Source: Myxococcota bacterium
GTDB lineage: Bacteria > Myxococcota > Polyangia > GCA-2747355 > JAKLHH01
Direction: 5' to 3'
Assembly: GCA_022710245.1 (NCBI GenBank)
Contig: JAKLHH010000445.1
Location: 1-6,502 of the forward strand
DNA length: 6,502 nt
Shown: positions 1 to 4,790 of the stretch, piece by piece
Layout of the letters: each line of letters opens with the position of its first letter
How positions within the stretch are numbered: position 1 is the stretch's first letter
Program-made: the position numbers and the translations under genes
The notes under the pieces: generated by a model
The model's database searches: none
What the model saw: only the letters and a program-made list of their open reading frames with translations
What the model was told of the DNA's origin: nothing

Positions 1-9
1 GGGTGTGAC

Positions 10-1542
10 GTGGCGGCCGCCGGCGCGCCGCTCGTCTCCTCGATCTGCGCCGAGTGCGGCGCGAACGTGGAGTACGAGCTCGGCGCGCTGCAGGTCCACT
101 GCGAGCACTGCGGCGCCGGGCTGGTCGTCGATCGCGCGCTCCGCCTGGTGCGGCTCGAGTGCCCGCGCTGCCGCGGCAACTTCTACTACGTCGACGGCTC
201 GCTCTGCGGCGCCTGCCCCTACTGCGAGGCCTCGCTCCTCGCGCTGACCCGCGACCGCCTCCTGCGCTACCTGGTGCGCCCGGTCGCGCCGCGCCCCGAA
301 GGCGCGCCCGCGGCGAGCCTCAGGCTGCTCCCCTTCTGGCACCTCTCCGGTCTCCTCTTCGGCTGGGACGTCGGCTCCAAGGTCGAGATCGTGCGGGAGG
401 TGCAGATCGCCTACAGCGGCGGCAACGAGGAGGACCCCGAGGCGAACGCTCGCCCGGAGCGCCGGGACTCGGGCCCGATGAAGGTCTTCCGCGGGCGCGT
501 CCTCGACCTCTCGCTCGCCGACCCGCAGGCGCTCGCGATGGGCGTGGTCAGCCTGCGTCTGCGTGGCGCGGTCTTCCCGGTCGAGCCCTTCAGCGCCGAG
601 GCCGAGCAGCTCGGCCACGTGGTGCCGCCAGCCCTCGACGTGACCCGCGCCAAGGACGCGCTCTTCGCGCGCGCGCACGACCTCGGCTACGCCGGCGACG
701 GCATCACCAAGCTCGACCTGCAGCGGCAGGACCTGGTCGCCGAGACCCTCTCGCTCCTCTATTACCCCTTCTGGGTCGAGGAGGCAGGGCAGGGCGCCGC
801 GCGCGTCTGGGACGCGGTCAGCGGCGAGCCGGAGCAGGTGAAGCCCGGCGCGCCTCCTCCCGCGCTGGGGGCGACCTCGGCGTTCGACGAGCTGCGCATC
901 ATCGAGCTCACCTGCGAGGGCTGCGGCAAGCCCCTCCCCGGCGGCAATCGCTCGCACATCATCCCGTGCGCTGCCTGCGGCCGCTTCTGGCACGTCTCGC
1001 GTCAGGGCCTGGAGCCCTTCACCGCGCGCTGGGCGCGGTCGCCGCGGGCGGCGACGAAGCCGGTCTGGCTCCCCTTCTGGCGCGTCGAGGCGAAGGTGCG
1101 CTACTCCGGCCGACAGGCGACCCGGGTCGCCGACCTGCGGGATACCCTCGGCGTGATGCGCCCGGCGACGCAGCTCCCGCTGGCGCCACCGGAGGCGCCG
1201 CTCGCCTACTACGTGCCGGCCTACGGCGCCCTGCGCGCGCCGCGGCTCGACTACGCGGCGCGCGACCTGACGCGCATGCAGCCGCTGCTCGAGGAGGGCC
1301 CGCGCGGGCCGGGCGAGATCTTCAACTGCTTCTTCGGCGCCGAGGACGCGTCGCGCCTCGGCTACGTGACGCTGATCGAGATCGCGCAGGGCGTGGTGGT
1401 GAGCCGGCTCCGCGGGCTGCGCGTCGAGCGCGGCGAGGCCGAGCTGTGGTACCTCCCCTTCGAGGACCGCGGGAGGGAGCTGCACAGCCTGCTCACCGGG
1501 ACCGCCTACGACTGGACCACCTTCCGTGGGGTGCGGCATTGA
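10..1542 (+). CDS. Multi-zinc-ribbon protein with repeated PFW motifs (function unknown)
   Basis: I do not recognise a characterised function. The 510-aa product has three four-cysteine zinc ribbons: C13/C16 with C31/C34, C51/C54 with C69/C72 (extra C66), and C302/C305 with C320/C323. Between and after them is an aromatic-proline motif: LPFW at 107-110, YPFW at 252-255, LPFW at 354-357 and LPFE at 482-485, with related VPAY at 402-405. Similar PFW motifs following zinc ribbons occur, as I recall, in uncharacterised bacterial 'TFIIB-type zinc ribbon' proteins. No signal peptide or membrane helix is evident, so it is probably cytosolic. The GTG at 10 is the first start in the window, but the frame is open to base 1, so the true start could lie upstream. 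It starts just before the first ribbon, which is sensible. The gene ends six bases before an alternative start of the small zinc-ribbon gene, so the two are probably cotranscribed. Coding is well supported by G/C-rich third positions and length. Confidence 0.85.
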   Translation: MAAAGAPLVSSICAECGANVEYELGALQVHCEHCGAGLVVDRALRLVRLECPRCRGNFYYVDGSLCGACPYCEASLLALTRDRLLRYLVRPVAPRPEGAPAASLRLLPFWHLSGLLFGWDVGSKVEIVREVQIAYSGGNEEDPEANARPERRDSGPMKVFRGRVLDLSLADPQALAMGVVSLRLRGAVFPVEPFSAEAEQLGHVVPPALDVTRAKDALFARAHDLGYAGDGITKLDLQRQDLVAETLSLLYYPFWVEEAGQGAARVWDAVSGEPEQVKPGAPPPALGATSAFDELRIIELTCEGCGKPLPGGNRSHIIPCAACGRFWHVSRQGLEPFTARWARSPRAATKPVWLPFWRVEAKVRYSGRQATRVADLRDTLGVMRPATQLPLAPPEAPLAYYVPAYGALRAPRLDYAARDLTRMQPLLEEGPRGPGEIFNCFFGAEDASRLGYVTLIEIAQGVVVSRLRGLRVERGEAELWYLPFEDRGRELHSLLTGTAYDWTTFRGVRH

Positions 1543-1589
1543 CCGGCGTGAGCGGCGCGAGCGGCGCGAGAGCAGGCGGCGGGAGCGTC

Positions 1590-1898
1590 GTGAGGACGGG
1601 CGGGGCGCGGTGTCGCTTCTGCGAGCAGTGGGTGGGCGAGGGGCAGCTGCGCTGCTGCTTCTGCGGCAACCTGATGAGCGCGGAGGAGGACGCCACCCTC
1701 GGCGGCCGGGCCACCGCGGCGCAGCGAGGTCTGGCGCGCGCTCCCGGGGAGGCGCCCGCGCCGCCGCTCGTGCGCGACGCGGGGAGCTCCGAGGTCGGCC
1801 GCGAGATGATGCGGGCGGAGCTGGTCTGGAAGGTCGTGATCGCCGTGGTGGCGCTGATCTCGGGCGTCGTGTATCTGCTGCTGCACGTGCGGTGCTGA
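1590..1898 (+). CDS. Small zinc-ribbon protein with a C-terminal membrane anchor
   Basis: The 102-aa product begins with a zinc ribbon, CRFC then ten residues then CCFC (residues 8-25), followed by a flexible acidic/alanine-rich middle. It ends in a single hydrophobic helix (VWKVVIAVVALISGVVYLLL) three residues before the C-terminus. That order suggests a tail-anchored membrane protein with its ribbon in the cytosol. The start is uncertain. GTG at 1590 has GGAG at 1582-1585, four bases upstream. GTG at 1548 (116 aa) lies five bases after the previous stop and TTG at 1539 overlaps that stop, but neither has a Shine-Dalgarno sequence; the extra residues would be a Ser-Gly-Ala-rich stretch from a 9-bp tandem repeat at 1551-1568. 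The first ATG comes after the ribbon. Close spacing to the upstream zinc-ribbon gene suggests one transcript and perhaps a physical partnership. Its function is unknown. Confidence 0.72.
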   Translation: MRTGGARCRFCEQWVGEGQLRCCFCGNLMSAEEDATLGGRATAAQRGLARAPGEAPAPPLVRDAGSSEVGREMMRAELVWKVVIAVVALISGVVYLLLHVRC

Positions 1899-1950
1899 CT
1901 CCTCGCCCCCCTGTTGCCCCTCGTCTTCTTTCTACACCGCTCCCGCTCTT

Positions 1951-2028
1951 GCTCCGGCTTTCTGCTCCTGCTTCGGCCTGCTCTTGCTCCGGCCCCCTGC
2001 TCCTGCTCCGGCCCCCTGCTCCTGCTCC
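1951..2028. repeat. Degenerate 19-bp pyrimidine-rich tandem repeat
   Basis: The unit GCTCCGGCCCCCTGCTCCT is perfect at 1986-2004 and 2005-2023 and starts again at 2024. An earlier copy at 1951-1969 differs by three C-to-T changes, and a 16-base shortened copy lies at 1970-1985. The plus strand is strongly C/T-rich from about 1903 to 2030. It lies just after the small zinc-ribbon gene and is most likely noncoding slippage-derived DNA. Confidence 0.8.
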
Positions 2029-2221
2029 TCCCGCACCGGCCTGCTCGCGGCGCGCGGCCCACTTGAGCACTCAGCCGCGAACGCGGTGGAGACGTCGGTG
2101 TGACGGACGAAGCGCGACTAACTCAGAGGGAGCGCGGCCAGTCCCCCTTCGTCGAACGTGCGCGAGGGCCCCTCGGCCTTGGACCTTACCGGGAGAACGC
2201 CGGATGCGAAGAGCCTCCGGG

Positions 2222-2287
2222 GCGGATTCGTCGAGCGTTGACCGTCGGGGGCGACGCAGACGCTCCTGGCGCTCGACGAGGGTCCGC
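2222..2287. repeat. Long interrupted inverted repeat (hairpin, 15 bp of stem)
   Basis: TCGTCGAGCG (2228-2237) pairs perfectly with CGCTCGACGA (2270-2279). The stem extends past a small internal loop with GCGGA (2222-2226) against TCCGC (2283-2287). The 32-base apical part contains a second stem, CGTCG (2243-2247) with CGACG (2252-2256), closing a GGGG loop. No T-run follows on either strand, so it is not a textbook intrinsic terminator. It could be part of a structured RNA. Confidence 0.6.
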
Positions 2288-2321
2288 GGCCGAGCGACCC
2301 TCGCTTGGCAGCGCACCGGTG

Positions 2322-2353
2322 AGCTCCGACCTAAAGGCACCGAGGTCGGAGCT
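2322..2353. repeat. Perfect 11-bp inverted repeat with 10-base loop
   Basis: AGCTCCGACCT (2322-2332) and AGGTCGGAGCT (2343-2353) are exact reverse complements around the loop AAAGGCACCG. The loop segment CACCG could alternatively pair with CGGTG at 2317-2321, giving a competing fold. There is no T-tract on either side. It lies 35 bases after another strong inverted repeat. Confidence 0.65.
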
Positions 2354-2399
2354 GCTCGTGAAGGTCAGCGAGGGAGAGGGGGCGCGAGGGAATGACAGG

Positions 2400-2429
2400 G
2401 CGCGTGAGGAAGAATGAGAAATCACGCGC
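2400..2429. repeat. 8-bp inverted repeat with purine-only loop
   Basis: GCGCGTGA (2400-2407) pairs with TCACGCGC (2422-2429) around a 14-base loop that is purine apart from one T. It sits in a GA-rich stretch. As RNA it would be a stable hairpin on the plus strand with an exposed GGAAGAAUGAGAAA-like loop. Its role is unknown. Confidence 0.5.
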
Positions 2430-2499
2430 GCGAGGAAGAGCACGTCGAGGAGGTCCGGCTCAATCCGCCAGCACCTGCGCGCTCGACGAGAAGAAGGCA

Positions 2500-2518
2500 G
2501 CATGACGTCAGCTCATGC
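2500..2518 (-). terminator. Possible weak terminator of the minus-strand redox operon
   Basis: GCATGA (2500-2505) and TCATGC (2513-2518) form a 6-bp stem with a 7-base loop, 36 bases past the stop of the DsbA-like gene. Reading on the minus strand, the stem is followed by TGCCTTCTTCT, which is moderately T-rich. The stem is short and the U-tract impure, so this is only the best candidate in the right place. Confidence 0.3.
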
Positions 2519-2554
2519 GACATCTGTCTTGACACCCACCGCGCGAGGGGTGAG

Positions 2555-3484
2555 TCACTGGCCAGGCTTCTTGATCTCGAGGCCGGGCTTCTTGATCTCG
2601 ATCAGCTCCAGCTCCTCCTCCAGCCGATCGCGCAGGTGCTGCTCGTCGTGGGGCAGCCGGTAGGCCTTGCCGTTGATGAAGATCGCCGGCGTCCCCTCGA
2701 TGCCGAGGCGCAGCCCGAGGATCTTGTTCGCCTCGATCTCCTTCAGCAGGTTGCGGTCCTTCATCGCCGCCCGGAAGCGATCGACGTCCAGCCCCACCTT
2801 GCGCGCGAGCCGCTCCATCCCGTCGGCGGTGTGCAGCTCGATCTCCTCGAAGAGCAGGTGCGCCATCTCCCAGAACTTGCCCTGGCGGTGGGCGGCGAGC
2901 GCGGCCTGCGCCGCGAGCAGGCGGCCGCCCTCGGTCTTCAGCGGGTAGGGCTTGAAGTAGAGGACGACCTTCCCCTTCAGCGGCTTCTTGACGAGCCCCT
3001 CGAGGACCGGGCTGAGGTCGGCGCAGTGGCCACACTCGAAGTCGGCGAACTCGACGACCGTGACCGGCGCCTTCGGGTCGCCCAGGCGCGGCGCCGTGCC
3101 CGGGGGGATCGTGTGCAGCTTCGCCGGCGCGGCCGAGTCGCGGCGTCGCCCCACGACCTTCTTCACCTCGTCGGCGGTGAGGTCCTTGTCGGCGAGGTAG
3201 ACGATGTAGCCGGCCAGGCGCCAGGCGAGCTTGTCGCGCGGCCTGGAGGCGAGGCACTTCAGCACCGCGTCGGTGCAGCGGCCGTAGGCGCGGGTCTCGC
3301 GCAGCGCGCCCTCGGCGACCTTCTTCTGCGCGGGGCTCAGCTTGCGTCCGCCGGGGAGCTCGGCCCAGGGGACGCTCTGGGCCCGGGCCGGCAGCGGGGC
3401 GAGCAGCGCGAGCGCGAGGGCGATGACTCCCGCGGCGGTGAGGGGTTTGGGCGAAGGAGCGAAGCTCCGGGGGCAGGGGGTCAT
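2555..3484 (-). CDS. Secreted DsbA-like thiol-disulfide oxidoreductase
   Basis: The 309-aa protein has a signal peptide (hydrophobic 16-34, likely cut after PARA at 35), so it acts in the periplasm or on the envelope. A DsbA/thioredoxin-fold domain runs from about 130 to 290: FADFECGHC carries the redox pair C151/C154, preceded by LGDPKAPVTVVEF, and GTPAIFING supplies the cis-proline P266. Between the signal peptide and this domain is a segment with another cysteine pair, C70 and C77 (GRCTDAVLKC). It resembles the cysteine-bearing N-terminal region that I recall from deltaproteobacterial DsbA-like proteins. The C-terminus ends in a twice-repeated (L/I)EIKKPG. ATG at 3484 has GGAG at 3491-3494, six bases upstream. 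It is the third gene of a unit with a MauE/DoxX-like membrane protein and a rhodanese-like protein, parallel to the MauE/MauD pairing of membrane protein and thioredoxin-like partner. Whether it oxidises, reduces or isomerises disulfides cannot be read from sequence. Confidence 0.9.
   Translation of the reverse strand: MTPCPRSFAPSPKPLTAAGVIALALALLAPLPARAQSVPWAELPGGRKLSPAQKKVAEGALRETRAYGRCTDAVLKCLASRPRDKLAWRLAGYIVYLADKDLTADEVKKVVGRRRDSAAPAKLHTIPPGTAPRLGDPKAPVTVVEFADFECGHCADLSPVLEGLVKKPLKGKVVLYFKPYPLKTEGGRLLAAQAALAAHRQGKFWEMAHLLFEEIELHTADGMERLARKVGLDVDRFRAAMKDRNLLKEIEANKILGLRLGIEGTPAIFINGKAYRLPHDEQHLRDRLEEELELIEIKKPGLEIKKPGQ
2561..2602 (-). repeat. 21-bp tandem duplication at the 3' end of the DsbA-like gene
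   Basis: Seven codons are duplicated, giving IEIKKPG then LEIKKPG just before the final Gln and the stop. The two DNA copies differ at only a few bases, so the duplication is probably recent. It adds a short basic tail outside the thioredoxin fold. Confidence 0.75.
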
Positions 3485-3503
3485 CTTCTACTCCGTCGAG
3501 CCC

Positions 3504-4076
3504 TCACCGTCGCGCCTGTCGCTGGCTCCTCCGGCGCAGCAGCCCGCCCAGCGAGAGGTGGCCGCGGTCGAGGAAGAGCGCATGCAGGCCCATCGCCAGC
3601 CAGACGATGTCCCAGGTGAGGGTGGCGCGCGTCATGGTGTGCGACGAGGGGTCGGTGCTGAAGCAGCCACAGCTGATGTCGAGGTGGCGGCGCATCGCGC
3701 TGAGGATGGCCACGATGAAGACGGCGAGCAGCACGTTGATCACGAGCAGGTTGGCGCGGGTGGCGAGCCCGAGGATCAGGAGGGCGCCGCAGCCGAGCTC
3801 GATCCAGGGCAGGCAGATCGCCATCAGGTTGATCGCCGCGAGCGGCACCATCCGGTAGTAGGAGATGCTGCGGGCGAACGCCTCGGGGTGGGCGATCTTG
3901 TCGAGGCTGGCGACGACGAAGACGGCGCCGAGCCCGACGCGGAAGAGGACCGCGAGCCAGGGCCCGAGGAGTCGGCCCGCGAGGCCGACGCGAGCGAGGC
4001 CGCCGCCCGGCGCGTCGTCCAGCGCGCGCAGCCGGGTTGCGGTGGGTTCGCCCTGCCCAGGCCTGGTCGCGCTCAT
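3504..4076 (-). CDS. DoxX/MauE-family redox-associated membrane protein
   Basis: The 190-aa protein has about four transmembrane helices (roughly 39-57, 78-104, 108-126, 152-169) after a 35-residue polar N-terminus. Family hallmarks are DKIAHPEAFARSISYYRMVP after the first helix, LPWIELGCGALLILGL in the second, and ISCGCF (C136-G137-C138) in the loop after the third. MauE is known to be needed with the thioredoxin-like MauD for disulfide-containing methylamine dehydrogenase maturation. By analogy this protein may pass electrons or sulfur between the membrane and the DsbA-like protein encoded next. That pairing is inference. ATG at 4076 has a strong GGAGG at 4083-4087 (six-base spacing) inside the end of the rhodanese-like gene, and the ATGA overlap of 4 bases indicates translational coupling. 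The DsbA-like gene starts 19 bases after its stop. No methylamine dehydrogenase gene is visible in the window. Confidence 0.88.
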   Translation of the reverse strand: MSATRPGQGEPTATRLRALDDAPGGGLARVGLAGRLLGPWLAVLFRVGLGAVFVVASLDKIAHPEAFARSISYYRMVPLAAINLMAICLPWIELGCGALLILGLATRANLLVINVLLAVFIVAILSAMRRHLDISCGCFSTDPSSHTMTRATLTWDIVWLAMGLHALFLDRGHLSLGGLLRRRSQRQARR

Positions 4077-4576
4077 CGCGTCCCTCCCCGGCGGCTCGCC
4101 GCCTGACGGAGGGCGTCGAGGCCGCCCTTGACGACGCGCACCCGGCGGAGCCCGAGGCCCCGGAGCTGGTCCGCGAGGAGGCCGGCCAGCCGATCGCCGG
4201 GGCTGTCGCAGTAGACGAGGACGTGTGCCAGCGGCCGCAGCTCCGCCGCCTCGGCCTCGCCCGGAGGGCTGACGAAGCTGTAGGGGAGCGAGCGCGCGGC
4301 CGCGACGTGCGAGGCCGCGTAGTCCTCGGCGGGTCGCGCGTCGAGGAGCCGCGCGCCCGGCGCGGCGAGCAGGCTCAGCGCCGTGCTTGCCTCCAGGCTA
4401 GGGCCCAGCGGAACCTGGGCCGCCTTGTCCGGGCACTCCTGCGCGTAGGGGAAGGGCGCGACGAGCCGCAGCCCTCCGGGCCGCGCGGCGTTCACGCCGA
4501 GGCCGATGAGGGCGAGGCCCAGGCAGACGGCGAGCGCCTGGAGCGGCACGGCGAGCAGTCGGGGCAGCCTCGACAT
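4073..4576 (-). CDS. Membrane-anchored rhodanese-like domain protein
   Basis: From ATG 4576 the product is 167 aa. A hydrophobic helix at about 7-29 (VPLQALAVCLGLALIGLGV) would anchor it in the inner membrane with the rest in the periplasm. A single rhodanese domain follows: ARLLDARPAEDYAASHV at about 75-91, then VLVYCDSPGDRLAGLLAD with the candidate catalytic C123, then VVKGGL. The loop CDSPGDR keeps Cys and the closing Arg of rhodanese active sites, so sulfur transfer or thiol chemistry is plausible. A second cysteine (C48, ECPDK) lies between helix and domain. A longer GTG start at 4609 (178 aa) would begin inside a 23-bp palindrome, so ATG 4576 is preferred, although its Shine-Dalgarno (AGG, five bases upstream) is weak. 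It is the first gene of the redox operon and overlaps the DoxX/MauE-like gene by 4 bases. Confidence 0.83.
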   Translation of the reverse strand: MSRLPRLLAVPLQALAVCLGLALIGLGVNAARPGGLRLVAPFPYAQECPDKAAQVPLGPSLEASTALSLLAAPGARLLDARPAEDYAASHVAAARSLPYSFVSPPGEAEAAELRPLAHVLVYCDSPGDRLAGLLADQLRGLGLRRVRVVKGGLDALRQAASRRGGTR

Positions 4577-4589
4577 GACGGCCTGCGAG

Positions 4590-4612
4590 TTTGTGCCGGC
4601 GGCCGGCACAAA
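4590..4612 (-). promoter_or_regulatory. 23-bp palindrome, candidate operator or leader hairpin of the redox operon
   Basis: TTTGTGCCGGC (4590-4600) and GCCGGCACAAA (4602-4612) are perfect reverse complements around a single G at 4601. The palindrome lies 13 bases upstream of the chosen ATG of the rhodanese-like gene and just downstream of an AT-richer patch that reads TATTGAT on the minus strand, a weak -10 candidate. It could be bound by a dimeric repressor or form a hairpin in the mRNA leader. No T-run follows, so it is not a typical terminator. Confidence 0.6.
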
Positions 4613-4665
4613 TCAATACGGCGCCTGGCGAAAACGGGCGAAAGCTGAGCGGCGTTGGCGGGGTG

Positions 4666-4751
4666 GCGGCCGCGACCAGCAACGGGAGCGGCGCCGCCCA
4701 GGTGCGCCCCGAAGGGGTACGGCGGTCGGGCGAAGCGGCCGCGACCAGCAA
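4666..4751. repeat. Pair of 17-bp direct repeats flanking a hairpin
   Basis: GCGGCCGCGACCAGCAA occurs exactly at 4666-4682 and again at 4735-4751, 69 bases apart start to start. Between them CCGCC (4694-4698) can pair with GGCGG (4721-4725), with an inner CCCC/GGGG stem closed by GAA (4707-4717). The word GGCGAA also recurs at 4627, 4637 and 4729. All lie in the 214-base region between the divergent starts at 4576 and 4791, so binding sites for a shared regulator are possible, as is simple duplication. Confidence 0.6.
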
Positions 4752-4752
4752 A

Positions 4753-4782
4753 TTGGACAGCGAGGATCGCCAGCCCTAACCT
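4753..4782 (+). promoter_or_regulatory. Possible promoter of a leaderless J-domain gene
   Basis: TTGGAC (4753-4758) and TAACCT (4777-4782) are separated by 18 bases, and the ATG follows eight bases after the second element. The -10 match is poor (three of six). No purine-rich Shine-Dalgarno sequence is present in the 20 bases before the ATG, so transcription starting at or near the start codon would fit a leaderless mRNA. The call is weak and rests mostly on spacing. Confidence 0.3.
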
Positions 4783-4790
4783 GACTCATC

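Larger units (their letters stand above)
1899..2554. other. Convergent intergenic region, no credible CDS, rich in repeats and hairpins
   Basis: This 656-base stretch separates the plus-strand zinc-ribbon genes from the minus-strand redox operon. Bases 1899-2060 are pyrimidine-rich with a 19-bp tandem repeat. From about 2075 onward it holds a series of inverted repeats: 2075-2079/2082-2086, 2106-2112/2147-2153, 2222-2237/2270-2287, 2322-2332/2343-2353, 2400-2407/2422-2429 and 2500-2505/2513-2518. The word CGCTCGACGA or its complement occurs at 2228-2237, 2270-2279 and 2480-2489. The longest plausible frame (2100-2417, plus) has A or T in about one third of third codon positions, unlike all real genes here, and no Shine-Dalgarno sequence. 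The region could hold a structured RNA, bidirectional transcription stops or a decayed element. The sequence does not decide between these. Confidence 0.6.

Noticed and set aside
1..8. End of an upstream gene (GTG TGA at 3-8)
   Set aside because: Too few bases are visible to support a coding frame, and the same bases are open in the frame of the 510-aa protein.
54..1898. 614-codon plus-strand frame spanning both zinc-ribbon genes
   Set aside because: Over 54-1542 it encodes Arg/Ala/Pro-rich low-complexity sequence, a shadow of the 510-aa frame. Only the end (from 1548 or 1590) has real protein features, and that part is kept as its own gene.
1493..2062. 189-codon minus-strand frame after the zinc-ribbon genes
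   Set aside because: Its Arg/Glu/Gln/Ser-rich repeats are the translation of the 19-bp polypyrimidine tandem repeat, and it overlaps the small zinc-ribbon gene antisense.
2100..2417. 105-codon plus-strand frame in the convergent gap
   Set aside because: About a third of third codon positions are A or T, against very few in the real genes. There is no Shine-Dalgarno sequence, and the composition is Arg/Glu-rich without a recognisable domain.
2414..3619. 401-codon plus-strand frame antisense to the DsbA-like gene
   Set aside because: It is Leu/Arg/Gln-rich with no motif, and the opposite strand encodes a clear DsbA-like protein with signal peptide, CGHC and cis-proline.
4666..4751. CRISPR array
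   Set aside because: There are only two copies of a 17-bp repeat, with no further units, leader or cas genes.
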